Source: Cristatella mucedo (Eukaryota > Bryozoa > Phylactolaemata > Cristatellidae). Taken from it: DNA of 60,000 nt. The notes beneath the pieces are model-generated. The model saw nothing but the letters and a program-made list of their open reading frames with translations, did not search any database and was not told the DNA's origin. Numbering within the stretch: position 1 is the first letter of the stretch; the number at the start of each line of letters is the position of its first letter. The stretch spans positions 5,715,501 to 5,775,500 of the forward strand of contig WPIO01000020.1 of the NCBI GenBank assembly GCA_009760855.2, read 5' to 3'. Of this stretch, positions 21,250 through 32,512 are shown in pieces. Both the position numbers and the translations under genes were made by a program.

Positions 21250-23155
21250 GCATTGTGTGAGAGCCTTTTGCCGCACCCTCGACGCAGTCTTTAATATCGA
21301 TCGTCTTGATTTCACCCGAAAACAAGCTACCAATGGCAGCAGTAATTTATCGCCTACCAGTTACCAAGTCTTCCTTTATCTCAGATTTTGTCGATCTCAT
21401 TTGAATTGTGTGTGTGAGAAATCAATCCTTTCTCGTTACGGTTGATTTCAATATTCACTATTATAACTTATCAAACGCCTTCAGCACTGAATTTCGTGAA
21501 TACACTGACTCATTGTCTCTGGTACCTCATTTGCATAGCTCTACTCAGATCAAAGGTCGCACGCTCGACCAAATGTTCTCACACAACTGCACTTTTTCAT
21601 CGCGAATTATTAAAAAATCGTTATCCCACAGCGTGCAAATTTAATTCAGTATACAATGTGTACAATCTCCTCCCCCCCTCTAAAATCGCATGTGAATGGC
21701 GAAACCTCAAGACCATTGACATTGATGCTGTCCGTACGAGAATATCTGCCTCGCCTCTGCTGCTCAGTCCCCCTTCCAACCTATCATCATTGGTAGACTA
21801 CAAAACGACACTAGCTGACATGCTCGACGAGTTTTCACCCTTGACTAGGCACACTGTGCGCTGTCGTCCATATGGCCTATGGTTTACCTCGGACATTAAT
21901 AACAATAATAATAATAATAATAATTCACTTGATAAAGCGCCCTCAGAGAACTTAATCTCTCTCTAGGCGCTTTACATTTGCTGTAAAGTGAAATGCAATT
22001 GAATGGTAAGTAAAATCATGCTTGAAAAACAAACGAAATGAATAATATGGTTAGGGGTGACATGCACAGGGTCAGCATGCAAATGTGGTTAGTGGCAGCA
22101 TGCACAGTGTCAGCACGCATAAGCACACCAAGGACGAATCACAGGAACCCACTAAATGTTGTCCTAAATAGGTGTGTTTTTAGGTTCCTTTTAAATGTGG
22201 TCAGGTCAGGGGATGTTTTGACGCAGGTCGAGAGGGAGTTCCAGGCTTTGGGAGCATATAAACTAAATGCACGGTCTCCAAAGGATTTAAGGTTTGTAAG
22301 AGGTATTTCTAGACTGTTGGATTCCGAAAAGCGGGTGCTACGATGCTTGGCCTGATGGGGTAGTATATCTGACAGATAGGCTGGAGCCATAGAATGAAGG
22401 GACCTAAAAGTCAGCGACAAAACCTTGAAGTCAATCCGTTGCTTGACTGGTAGCCAGTGCAGGTCGGCGAGAAGTGGAACAATGTGGCAACTACGACGCT
22501 CACGACAGACAAGCCTAGCTGCAGAGTTTTGCACCAGCTGCAATCGCCTGATCGCACATGCTGGTAGGCCAGAAAGCAGTGAGTTGCAGAAGTCGAGACG
22601 GGATGTCACGAATGCATGGACAAACTTAGATGTGGTATCTTTATCTAAACAAGCCCGAATTTTAGCAATGTTATGAATCTGAAAATAGGCGGATTTGACA
22701 ATTAAACTAGCTAGGTTTACTAGGTACAAGGTTGAAAAAGCATACAAAGTATCAGGACTGATGGTCCTTCGACAGGCCTACGAGGGCTACTGTATGTAGA
22801 TCGTGCCGATCGATTCTAGCAACAGCCAAGTCTAGCTTCTATGAAAACATTGTACTCTAACTATCAGATCTACTCCCTCAACAGGCCAAGCATCGTAACA
22901 CCCACTTTTCGGAAACTAACCCTTTACCTATGCCTCATACAAACCTCAAATCCTTTGGAGACCATGCATTTAGTTTGGATGCTTCGAAAACCTGTAACTC
23001 GCTCCCGGCTTGCGTCACCACATCCTCTGACCTGACTACATTTAAAAAGAAATTAAAAATGCACCTATTTATAGTAGCATTTTTAGGTCCATGGTATTCG
23101 TATTAATGTGCTTATTCGTGCTGACACTGTGTATGCTGACCCTGTTTCTATAGCT
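21250..23155 (+). mobile_element. LINE-A copy with RT deleted, split by another LINE-A
   Basis: Segment 21250-21899 encodes decayed EN (IYRLPVTK-like, VDFNIHYYNLS, GRTLDQMFSHN, RPYGLWFTSD). It resumes at 22705 with the EN-RT linker (22725-22855, matching the reverse complement of 1600-1737), then jumps near 22856 to the C-terminal region (GGAGACCATGCATTTAGTTT) and 3' UTR. The roughly 1.5 kb RT core is missing. The copy is interrupted at 21900-22699 by a minus-strand LINE-A. The ORFs at 21408-21966 belong to EN. Confidence 0.82.
21900..22699 (-). mobile_element. LINE-A 5'-truncated insertion inside another LINE-A
   Basis: This 0.8 kb insert has an intact-looking C-terminal ORF (22139-22747 minus, with RLDFCNSLLSGLPACAI, LADLHWLPVKQR and AYLSDILPHQAKHR). 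The 3' UTR, the terminal hairpin and (TAA)n follow at 21901-21925. ATTAA borders it at 21895-21899 and 22701-22705. The C-terminal frame is open for about 190 codons, making this one of the youngest copies in the window. Confidence 0.9.
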
Positions 23156-23865
23156 AAAAAGCCATGTAGACGAAAGAGCGGTACCAAGACATCTTAGTGC
23201 GGCATTCTTAAAATGTTATCTGCTGGACCTCAGTGCATGGATTATTTGATTGGCTTTTACACCTTTATCAAGACAGCTGGGTTGGCTGAAGCCAGATCAA
23301 AAGACATTTGTTAGGGAATCTATTCCAAAACCGAACCTGTTGGTAAAGTGTGATCGAGCAACATTTAAACTCAAGTGGCATCTTACTTTGAGCTGACCAT
23401 ACATAGTAAGACAAAATAAATTATTTCCGCAGCCTATGTTTTCATAAAGAACGGCCGGCTCTTTTTTCAGGCCAGAAGTTTAACAAAATTACCCAAATAT
23501 GCAGCAGCCCCAACTTAGCACCTTAAGTTTCGTATATTTCTTTTAAGCAGGCAGCTTCGTGAGGATGTTGAGAGTGTGCTGCAAGACTGGAAGGGCTGAA
23601 GCAATTGCAAAATCTGAGACCCAAGGGCCGTCTGAATGAAAATGCTGTGCCAAACCAGTGATGGCAGCGCGGCAAGAAGGTAGGGTGCACAACTATGAAT
23701 ATCTGGCCAGTACAAGTGAGCCTGTAGATTCGCTTCGCTGATTCCTAGTAGAATTACAGTGCTTTAAAATAATTAATTATATTTTTTGTTTCGTCGTAGA
23801 ATCTGTATAGCGTGTGAGCGCTAGCAAATGCAATCCGAATGACTGACCCGTGAAGCAGCTATGTA
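23156..23865. other. Unassigned stretch
   Basis: No family was recognised. The minus ORF 23515-23715 has no known motif. Confidence 0.35.
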
Positions 23866-24108
23866 GATGGCCGACTAATGGCTCATCCTTTTCAGTGGTC
23901 CTGAGCTGCTACTTCCATGCTACTCACTACCTCAACTGCTCTCCTGACTCTGCTATGCTTCCCACTTTCTCTTTGTTGCCTGAGACAAAGTCTGTTGGCT
24001 ACCGAATGCGTACCGAAAGCCGCTTAGGCTGTGAGTGGGCCGTACAAAACTTTCCTGCATAACACCCACATAGTCTTTATGACTTTGTGGAGTTACAGAT
24101 GGAGATAC
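23866..24108 (+). mobile_element. LINE-B 3' UTR fragment
   Basis: Matches the LINE-B 3' end from GGCTCATCCTTTTCAG through the CTTTATGACTTTGTGGAG block to GGAGATACATAGAG. The ORF at 23850-24062 is a by-product. Only the 3' UTR remains. Confidence 0.88.
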
Positions 24109-24360
24109 ATAGAGTTGCCCGCGAACAAAGACATCATCTCAAGACAGACACCAATGCTTCCGAGCGTCTGACCTTGAAATGCTTTGATTGTCATGGCAAA
24201 CAAAATGCGTTTAGGAAACTGTCGCCTTCATCACTCGAACGAGAAGTCACTGTCTTGAGAGGCGGGATAAGGACAAAGTCACCATCGCATTGGCTGCCAA
24301 TTAGCCTATTACGAAGGCTTTCAAAAAATGACCGTGATGTACGTTTTGTGATACTATATA

Positions 24361-24889
24361 GTGTAACATATATAGTCCCGTTGCAGTGCCCCTTCCACGG
24401 CTTGCGATTGTGAAAAAAACATAAGAGCCTGCATTATGGTTTGAGCGAGAGCTAGCGAGTTGGGCTGAGAGTGTCAGGCTACTCACGAGGAATGCCAATC
24501 TCATTTTCAGAGTCAACAATGGCGACCGAGCTACGACACACATACGCCACGCCCGGGTTGGGTTAGGGGCGTTCTTTGTTCATTGCATCAACGACAGTAT
24601 TTTTCGGAGGAAGAATGTGTTGTGTGCACCTGCTGCTTCTCGGCCATTAATGTATGCCCCACCTGAAGCAGGTGGTTGAGCAATTGACTCGGTGCAGCCT
24701 TTGATGTAAGCTTGTGGCCCATCACAGATGCATTCCCTTATCTGTGGTGAGTCAACCCCCCCTAGTATATGTACCAGCTGAAGAAATAAAGAGAGAGTCT
24801 CGTGCACGGCTCACGTTCATCGGCTCATTTCTTCGTGTCTCCATGAGACTCCACTAGCACTGCTGCAGCCAGAGACACAGTAACGTAAC
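24361..24889 (+). other. Possible solo LTR (weak)
   Basis: The segment begins TGTAACATATATAG and ends CAGTAACGTAACA. It contains AATAAA at 24785 about 100 bp before its end, as in an LTR R-U5 region. No target duplication or second copy was seen, so this is only a suggestion. Confidence 0.2.
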
Positions 24890-24963
24890 AAATGCACCTT
24901 CTTGTAAGTCAAATTTGATCAGAGACGGAAGTGGAGAGGCAGGAAAAAAGCCAATTAATAACG

Positions 24964-25128
24964 TTAACGATGAAAGTATGCATTCATCGTAGTCGAGGAA
25001 GCTCGGTGGTCGCTGGGTCGCTTCGTCCAGGAGCTAAAAGAACTGTTTCTATGCCTGATTAGCAAGCCAAGCGACATGGCTCTCTCTCTCTCTCTCTCAT
25101 TCTCTCTGTCTCTCTCTGTCTCTCTCTG

Positions 25129-25175
<47 letters not shown>

Positions 25176-25401
25176 AGGCATAGGTCTGCCACGGCCCATA
25201 GTTTTTCGGAGCCTTATAAACGTACTCCCTAGGTCTGCACTCGACAATGTCCGTCTCAGCACTGCAATCACCACAAAGGTCACGAGTTGCTACATCAACG
25301 TTTAGACGTCGGCCTCTCGCTCGTTGAGTTGCTAACACCAACACAAATAGCGCAGCTATGACAAGAAAATAAATCCGATCAAAGGGAAATGGCACCAACA
25401 C
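24964..25401 (-). CDS. Possible exon of a secreted or membrane protein
   Basis: This 145-codon open stretch has no ATG at its start (the first codon is GTG), so if real it is an internal exon or lies after an AG acceptor near 25402. Residues 8-24 are strongly hydrophobic (IYFLVIAALFVLVLATQ), like a signal peptide or anchor. They are followed by a cysteine-containing segment (DLCGDCSAETDIVECRPREY) and an arginine/glutamate-alternating run encoded by a GA microsatellite. The microsatellite and downstream residues are doubtful as coding. No family was recognised. Confidence 0.25.
25082..25171. repeat. (TC)n microsatellite
   Basis: About 90 bp of CT dinucleotides with CTGTCTCT interruptions. Confidence 0.97.
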
Positions 25402-25959
25402 TAATTAACTTCGAATATCCTCGGCGGGAGTGAGCAGTAGAGGAGAGGAAGAGGACGTCGATAGGAAAAAATGTTTGCTAAAAAAGAAAGCTGGCTGCAA
25501 TTATTTAAAATAAATAAGGGGGCGCAATGTTTAAAACAAAATCCCATAACAGAAAGAATGCCTGTGCTAGTTCCCGGGCTCTGGTGCCGGAAGTACTGGT
25601 CACGGTCGACTCCCTGCACCATCTTGAAATTTGACCGACGGACGGACTTTCTCGATTTAATTAGTAGGATGGATGCTCGATCTAAAAGAAGGCTAAGGCC
25701 ATGGTTCAGTTTTCTTGTTTGACTTCAGTTTTAGCCACTCAAAACCTTGTATAAGTGAGTTCTAGGAAGCAAAAGGTTCCGTAAACTAATTTAGCTAAAT
25801 TCCCCGATTCACCGTGGCAGTAAGGAAAGCCACTATCGTCACTAGCCGACTCAAACAAACAGTACTCTTTCAGCTAGAATAATCGCTTAATCAGCGGCTT
25901 CAGATCAGGCTTTAAAGTTTAGATGGAATACTGCTAGCTGCAATGTAGGCAAGGCGTGT
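25402..25959. other. Unassigned stretch
   Basis: Overlapping ORFs lie on opposite strands (25471-25722 plus, 25401-25622 minus). Neither shows a recognised motif. Confidence 0.3.
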
Positions 25960-26204
25960 ATTGTAAGAATGCATAGAGAGCTCGGCCCGAGCTAGGGCGC
26001 CATCTGTGACCATGGAAGTCAGTCCCACCAAACGTTGACCGATGTAGGAAGTGCCATCGATTAACTATACAAATAATGAGAGCATTGTGTCGGCATTAGA
26101 AGCTAGTCAGTCGGCCTGCCCTCAAGTAACGGCGACCAAGGGATATACAATGCCTTTGCCGGCCAGAGCTAGCAGCTTCAGCTTTACCTTGTTTCCACGT
26201 AGGA

Positions 26205-27395
26205 ATAATAATAATAATAATGTACTTGATAAAAGCGCCCTCAGGGAACTTAATCTCTCTCTAGGCACTTTACATTTGGTGCAAAGGGAAATGCAATTGA
26301 ATGGTGGGTAAAATCATACTTGATCAACAAACAAAATGAATAACATGGTTAGGATGACATGCACAGGGTCAGCATATAAGTGTGGTTTGTAGCAGTATGC
26401 ACAGTGTCAGCACGCATAAGCACATCACGGACGAATCACAAGGACCCACTAAATGCTGACCTAAATAAGTTTTTTTGAATTCTTTTGAAATATGGTCAGG
26501 TCAGGGGATGTTCTGAGGCAGGTCGGGAGGGAGTTCCAGGCTTTGGGAGCATACAAACTAAATGCACGGTCTCCAAAGGATTTGAGGTTTGTACGGGGTA
26601 TTTGTAGGCTGTTGGATTCCGAAAAGCGGGTGGTACGATGCTTGGCCTGATGGGGGAGTATATCTGAGAGATAGGCTGGAGCCAGAGAATGAAGTTACCT
26701 AAAAGTGAGCGACAAATCTTGAAGTCGATCCGTTACTTGACTGGTAGCTAGTGTAGGTCGGCGAGAAGTGGAGTAATGTAGCAACTGCGACGCTCACGAC
26801 AGGCAAGCCTAGCTGCAGTGTTTTGCACCAGCTGCAATCGCCTGATCACACATACCGGTAGGCCAGCGAGCAGTGAGTTGCAGAAGTCGAGACGGGATGT
26901 CACGAATGCATGGACCAACTTGGACGTGGTATCCTTATCTAAATAAGCCCGAATTTTAGCAATGTTATGAAGCTGAGGCAGATTTGACTGTGGAGCTGAT
27001 ATGGTCGTCTAACGAGAGGTCGCTTTGGAAAATGACACCTAGATTTTGAGCTGATTCAACTGGAGATATGCTGGCAGAGCACATTTTCAGCGTCAGCCAT
27101 TCCAGTTTTTGAATCACCCTGGGTTTGCCAATAACTAGTAAGTTTGTTTTATCGTCATTTAGTTATAGAAAATTTGCTGCCATCCATGTGTGGATGTCAT
27201 CAATGCATGCAGCAAGTGAGTTGAGAGAATTTGAGGTACTCGAAGGCTGGGAGTGATCAAAGCAAAGGTACAACTGAGTGTCATCCGCATAGAAGTGAAA
27301 GCCTAGATTATTCTTGGCAATCACATCAGCAAGAGGGAGAGTGTAAACCGTGAAAAGAACCGGACCTAGCACGGAGCCCTGAGGTACTCCATATC
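26205..27395 (-). mobile_element. LINE-A copy with RT palm and 3' end
   Basis: From left to right on the plus strand: (TAA)n, hairpin, 3' UTR, C-terminal region, thumb, and RT palm with intact YADD at 27280-27291. The ORF at 27163-27372 (minus) reads [16 protein letters not shown] and [13 protein letters not shown]. The 5' truncation is at about 27395, just after the QGSVLGP region. Small indels break the rest. Confidence 0.9.
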
Positions 27396-27837
27396 CAACC
27401 TCACTTCACTGCCCCTATTTTTTGGACGAGATCTGGGGGTGTGGCTTCTGGAAATGAGGTCAGCTCTCACCTCGACCTTCCAATTTGAGCCAACCCTAAC
27501 TTCCTGATTGTGTCTGTTCATATTCCCACAGCTTTGGAACACGTCCTCCATTCAAGCTGGGAAGTCGGTCGCTGCACCGCCACAGCTTCTTCACACGCTT
27601 TTTGTAGGAATATCAGCAATATGCACCTCACCATCACTAGGTCCTCCACAGTAACTTTCGACAGGCTACAGTGCACACTCTGCAAGATCAGTGCACCCAA
27701 CTGGTGAGGAGGTGAGCCTGCGGCCGTCGTGGCAAAGTTCTTCACTTTGGTAGCCTTTTTATAGAACACCTGTTTCTTGTCGGCTCAGCGTAGGGTATAG
27801 AACTTATTGGATTTGTCCATGTGCTTGACTAGCAAAG

Positions 27838-28120
27838 GCTAATGTAATGTATCTCCGTCAGTAACTCCACAAAGTCATAAAGACCATGTGGGTGTTACGC
27901 AGGAGAGTTTTGTATAGCACACTCATAGCCTAAGCGGCTTTCGGTACGCATTCGGTAGCCAATAGACTTCGTCTCACGCAACAAAGAGAAAGTGGAAAGC
28001 ATAGCAGAGTCAGGAGAGCAGTTGAGGTAGTGAGTAGCATAGAAGTAGCAGTTCAGGACCGCTGAAAAAGGTGTGCCATAGTCGGCAGTTGAAGAGTAGA
28101 TGTCGTGGCGTAAGAAGGCT
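27838..28120 (-). mobile_element. LINE-B 3' fragment
   Basis: Antisense LINE-B tail with GTAATGTATCTCC at the left end (ATTAC repeats on the minus strand) and GGGTGTTACGCAGGAGAG, extending into the last codons of the LINE-B ORF (ORF 27895-28182). Embedded in R-family copy 3. Confidence 0.88.
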
Positions 28121-28937
28121 ATATCAACATCGCAGTGAATAACTCGTGGCAATTCGTTAGTGCAAAAGTTTTGATACAACATTCAAAATATCGTTCTTGT
28201 AAGATTGATATGTCAATAGTTAAATCCGAGCAAGTTTCTGCTGTAAACCTGCTGGCACCAACCAGGCTGCTTCTGCTAAGGATCGATGAAGTGCAATTTG
28301 ATCCGTCCTCGAAAGCAAGTGACTGGAATACTTGTTCGCTTGCTCTCAGTGAGAAAGCAACACGGACACCTCACGTATGCAACTCAGCAAATGCGAAATA
28401 TGTGTGGGCCAGCAAAAAACTGTTCATGTACTTGTTTACTTAACATGGAATCCCAGTGCTTTATATACTACTAGCTCAATTACCTTTGCATTCACAGCAG
28501 CATCTACAAATGACGTGTGACACCAAAGCTTAAACGGCAGTGTTCCAGTGGTTAAAGGTGTTCATTTGGTTTTCGCTCCAGACCTAACGTATGCCATCAC
28601 TCGACTGAACAACATGAACTGCACAGCAGGAAAGAACTACACCGTTGCCATCGTGACAAGCCAGCTCATCCGACCAGCTACTTCTCACTGTCCTAGCTGC
28701 GCCAAGAAATGAACGTTGTCAAAGTCTGTCCTACAAGCACAAGTTCTTCAGGGTTATGGAAATTTACATGCCTATAGCAAAAGAACAGCTAAACCTGCAA
28801 TATAATTTCGGACACTGCCGCAAGGTCAACCAGATAAATTCCACTGGTTTCACGATGAAAATATAAATTGGAAATCAGCCCTAATCCAGCTCCGCTGGTA
28901 ACAGCTTCGAAGCTGGATCGACATCAATTTTACTAAA

Positions 28938-29192
28938 GTGGAAACAGCTTTGACAGCCGGACTAACAGCAGCTACAGCTGTTGCCTTCGTGTCGGCTATC
29001 ATTACAGCTACAGTGGTTACTCGTCAACAACGCGATTCGGCATCTAACACCAAATATCCGTTACCTTCTTCTCTTGCACCAGTACCTCCAATGCTGTTGG
29101 AAGATGCATCAAGCGCTGATTTTAGTAATGCCGATTACTCGAGCAGGCATCAGGCCTCAGCATATAGGAAAATGAAGGTATCAGGTGAATAA
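28938..29192 (+). CDS. R-family terminal segment, membrane stretch and tail
   Basis: This 84-codon ORF has a long hydrophobic, alanine-rich stretch (TAATAVAFVSAIITATVV, about residues 10-28), then basic residues and a proline-rich tail with FSNADYSSRHQASAYRKMK. The tail aligns with ORF 7732-8139. The hydrophobic-then-basic order suggests a single-pass membrane anchor with the tail inside the cell (inference). The first methionine may be internal to an exon. Confidence 0.4.
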   Translation: METALTAGLTAATAVAFVSAIITATVVTRQQRDSASNTKYPLPSSLAPVPPMLLEDASSADFSNADYSSRHQASAYRKMKVSGE

Positions 29193-29449
29193 GATGCTCA
29201 TACTTCTACGATAGAAAATTACCAGTACAGAATATCTATCTGCTCTTAGTTGGAGGCTGCTACATTCAATGTACTCTGTAAATAATATTCAAGGTAAAGT
29301 AGCTTTGAGTTACAGGTATTTTCTAGAATACCGAAACGGTAAATTGTTGAACAACTTTTTTTATAGAGATTCTGGTACTAGGACATCTTCAGACAATTTT
29401 CTTTTTGAAGCCGAACGATTTAAAAGCCAGACGTGGAACGAGATGTTCG

Positions 29450-30066
29450 CACTAGTAGCTTGTCTGTCGTGAGCGTCGCAGTTGCCACATTACTCCACTT
29501 CTCGCCGACCTGCACTGGCTACCAGTCAAGCAACGGATTGACTTCAAGGTTTTTTCGCTCACTTTTAGGTCCCTTCATTCTATGGCTCCAGCCTATCTGT
29601 CAGATATACTACCCCATCAGGCCAAGCATCGTACCACCCGCTTCTCGGAATACAGCAGTCTAGAAATACCTTATACAAACCTTAAATCCTTTGGAGACCG
29701 TGCATTTAGTTCATATGCTCGCAAAGCCTGAAACTCCCTCCCGACCTGCGTGAAAACATCCCCTGACCTGACCACATTTAAAAGGAACCTAAAAAACACA
29801 CCTATTTAGGACAGCATTTAGTGGGTCCCTGTGATTCGTCTTTGATGTGCTTATGCGTGCTGACACTGTGCATGCTGCCACTAACCACAGTTGCATGCTG
29901 ACCCTGTGCATGTCACCCCTAACCATATTATTCATTTCGTTTGTTTTTCAAGCATGATTTTACTTACCATTCAATTGCATTTCACTTTACAGCAAATGTA
30001 AAGCGCCTAGAGAGAGATTAAGTTCTCTGAGGGCACTTCATCAAGTGAATTATTATTATTATTATT
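29450..30066 (+). mobile_element. LINE-A 3' copy
   Basis: Sense C-terminal region from TGTCTGTCGTGAGCGTCGC (RERRS block), then a 3' UTR with GTGCATGCTGCCACTAACC. The terminal hairpin at 30000-30040 has AAAGCGCC intact but the partner arm reads GGGCACTTCA. It ends in (TTA)n. Frameshifts occur in the coding part. Confidence 0.9.
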
Positions 30067-30184
30067 AAGAATTATTTTACAAGCAGCATTTAACGTCTTA
30101 CAATGGTTATAGGTCGTCTCGCCAATAATGATCATTAATTTCTAGATCGTTTTGTTAGGTTCTAGATTTTCTCGCAAATAAAGA

Positions 30185-30578
30185 TCATGGTTTACCAATA
30201 CCTCGTTAAAGACCTCAAATCTATTGGAGACCGTGAATTTAGTCCATATGTTTCCAAAGCCTGGAACTCACTCCCGACTTGCGTCATTACATCGCCTGGC
30301 TTGACCACATTTAAAAGAATTTAGAAACGCACCAATTTAAGACAGCATTTAATGGGTCCCAGCGATTCGTCCTTTATGTGCTTATGTGTACTGACACTGT
30401 GCATGCTGACCTTCTCCATGTCACCCCTACCCCTATTATAAATGTTGTTTATGAAGCATGGTATTACTCACCATTTAATCGCGTTCCCCCTTGCAGCAAA
30501 TGAAAAGCACATGGAAAAAGATTGAATTCTCTGAGAGCGCCTTATCAAGTGTATTATATTATTGTTATCATTAGACAG
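30185..30578 (+). mobile_element. Diverged LINE-A 3' copy
   Basis: Sense LINE-A C-terminal end (AAGCCTGGAACTCACTCCCG), a shortened 3' UTR lacking one GTGCATGC block, and a decayed hairpin ending in TTATATTATTGTTA. It begins just after the preceding LINE-A copy. Confidence 0.82.
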
Positions 30579-31000
30579 GGGCACACAGCTTTATTCTATT
30601 TCTGTGAAAAATAATGTTTCAACAAAAAAGGCGTTTTAGAGTGTGCATCAACTGAAATTTACCTTAAAAATATTATTTATATAATATTACAACTTTTTTA
30701 AAATAACTAAGTATAGTTAGAACAATTTTCAGGGCAATTTTATAATCAAAATAGAAGTGTTTCAGTCAATCGCTAATCGCCCTGTTATCATAATAACTCT
30801 AAAAATGCATTGTTCTTCAGAGTCCTAAGAGGACTGAGTCTTACTTTATTTATTATAAATTTTACGTAAAGGAGGAATATCAATCGGTTATTAATAAATT
30901 CTCAGTGTCTGCTAAAATACACAGAGGACAATTCACACCGAAAAAGCAAATGCTGTGAGGTGCTGCTGCATAATCATATTACCTCGTCGCAATATACAAA
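30579..31000. other. AT-rich unassigned stretch
   Basis: No gene or repeat was recognised. Confidence 0.4.
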
Positions 31001-31430
31001 GCCTAGTTAGGATAATTTAGTATATTGGCAATATAATAAAAAGATTCCAGTGAGTGAAAGAACGTTAAATTCGAGATGTGGTTTGACGAGAAGTCAGTGC
31101 AGGTCAGTGAAAAACAGCATAATGCTGTGACTGCAACGATCACAGCAGACAAGATTCCCTCAAGAGTTACGCACTGACTGCAAGCCTGGTTTTGCACAAG
31201 TATGAAAACTTGCAAGTAGTCTGTAACCGACGTCAATGAATTATAGACACGTTCGTTGGAATAAATTGGCTTCGTTGCACTAAAATTAGGAAGCCCTAAA
31301 TCTTATAATTGTTTGCAACTGATATTAGTCACACTAAACTGAGTGTGGATGATTTGGTCGGATAGTTAAATATCTTCTGGGATCGACATGCAGATTCCTT
31401 GCTCAAGCTCCAGTAGATCATAGTGATGCC
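31001..31430 (-). mobile_element. Old LINE-A relative
   Basis: The antisense C-terminal region is recognisable: GAGAAGTCAGTGCAGGTCAG corresponds to LHWLPV context, ACTGCAACGATCACAGCAG to RERRS, and TTGGTCGGATAG to the DDH segment. Strongly diverged. Confidence 0.6.
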
Positions 31431-31639
31431 ATATTTCACAGGATCTTCTTTTGATTTAATAAAGAATTAAAATATAGAATTTCATCTCCTACCGATAAAA
31501 AAAACAAGCTGCACGTATTAATTTGTACCTCCCAGCCTTCCAGCCCGTCCATCTCTCCTAACTCTTAGTCTGCATATATTTCTGAACTCGCTTTCCACAA
31601 TCTGCAAACTGTTAAATTGAATAATGATACAGCCAACTA

Positions 31640-32260
31640 ACTAGTGGTCGGCCAAGCTAATGTGAATCGGAATTTGGAAAGCTTAGTACTCAAAATCAGC
31701 TGCACCAGCACATCTACTCTTGTATCAGCATGAAATCAAAGTGCATGGTTCAAAAGTGACCTTTCACTACCCCACCAGATAAGTTAAACAGTCACCTCTT
31801 CTTGGGGACTGGTACCTAAGCTTTTTGAAAATTCCGACCTGCTCAAGAAACGGTACGAACTTACAGTTGGTTCATACATTTTTAATCCTATCTTGACCTT
31901 TGTAGCCTTCTAGTAGCAGGTCTGCAATAAGGCACTCAAAACTGGTACAATACTCGGAGATACCGGATTTTTGGTGGTGAACTTCGCAGATGCCAATCGT
32001 AATTTCTTCTGAACCTGCACTGTCTACCGGCGATCTGTGCAATTAGTATGAGTTTTTCTAAATTGACTTTTTTCGTTACTCTCTTGCTGCAAGCTGCCTA
32101 TTAAAGATCTCTTAAATAATGCTAGGAGTCGTATCACATGATTCTCCGATTCGAGTCGTATAACAATGCCTCAACCCAACCCACCTCAAATCCTTTCGGG
32201 ACCGTGCCCCTAGTTTATACGTTCGTATACGCCGTAACTAACTCACGATTTCACAGCATT
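31640..32260 (+). mobile_element. Old LINE-A relative, opposite orientation
   Basis: Sense fragments follow the LINE-A order: thumb (GGAATTTGGAAAGCTTAG), C-terminal LHWLPV equivalent (ACCTGCACTGTCTACCGGCG near 32018-32037) and SFGDRAF equivalent near 32187-32210. Most codons are destroyed. Confidence 0.55.
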
Positions 32261-32512
32261 CCCTGAGTAGCACGAAATATCACCACTTTGGCAGCAAAAA
32301 CCGCCAGCAGCAAGTCCTTGATAATGCATTTCCAGTCAACTCCTCCAGCGCCATCACAAACCGGGCAATACTCTAAAAGATTGGTAATTGAGCTCTCGCT
32401 GACCCTGCTACCGTGACCTGTATACAAATTATCTTCATTCACGGACCAGCCGTAAATATACATTATAGGGTAGTCGACAAAATTACAAGGCATTAATTCA
32501 GGCGGGGCTATG

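Larger units (their letters stand above)
25960..29250 (+). pseudogene. R-family copy 3, best preserved, with LINE-A and LINE-B insertions
   Basis: An N-terminal segment in ORF 26051-26311 reads PLPARASSFSFTLFPR and aligns with about 6040-6100 of copy 1. A LINE-A (26205-27395) separates it from an acceptor-like tract ending TTCCCACAG at about 27532, followed by a block with a GTGAGG-type donor near 27704. A LINE-B tail (27838-28120) precedes the ectodomain (28135-28443: LLAPTRLLLLRIDEVQF, ANAKYVWASKK). Then come ITFAFTAASTNDV, GSVPVVKGVHLVFAPDLTYA and NCTAGKNYTVAIVTS (about 28480-28670). The final ORF is at 28938-29192. Order and frame agree with copies 1 and 2. NCT and NYT are possible N-glycosylation sites. 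Several stops remain. Confidence 0.55.

Noticed and set aside
21250-22710. Twin-priming explanation for the plus/minus LINE-A junction at 21900
   Set aside because: The plus-strand copy resumes in register at 22705, so a nested insertion explains it fully.
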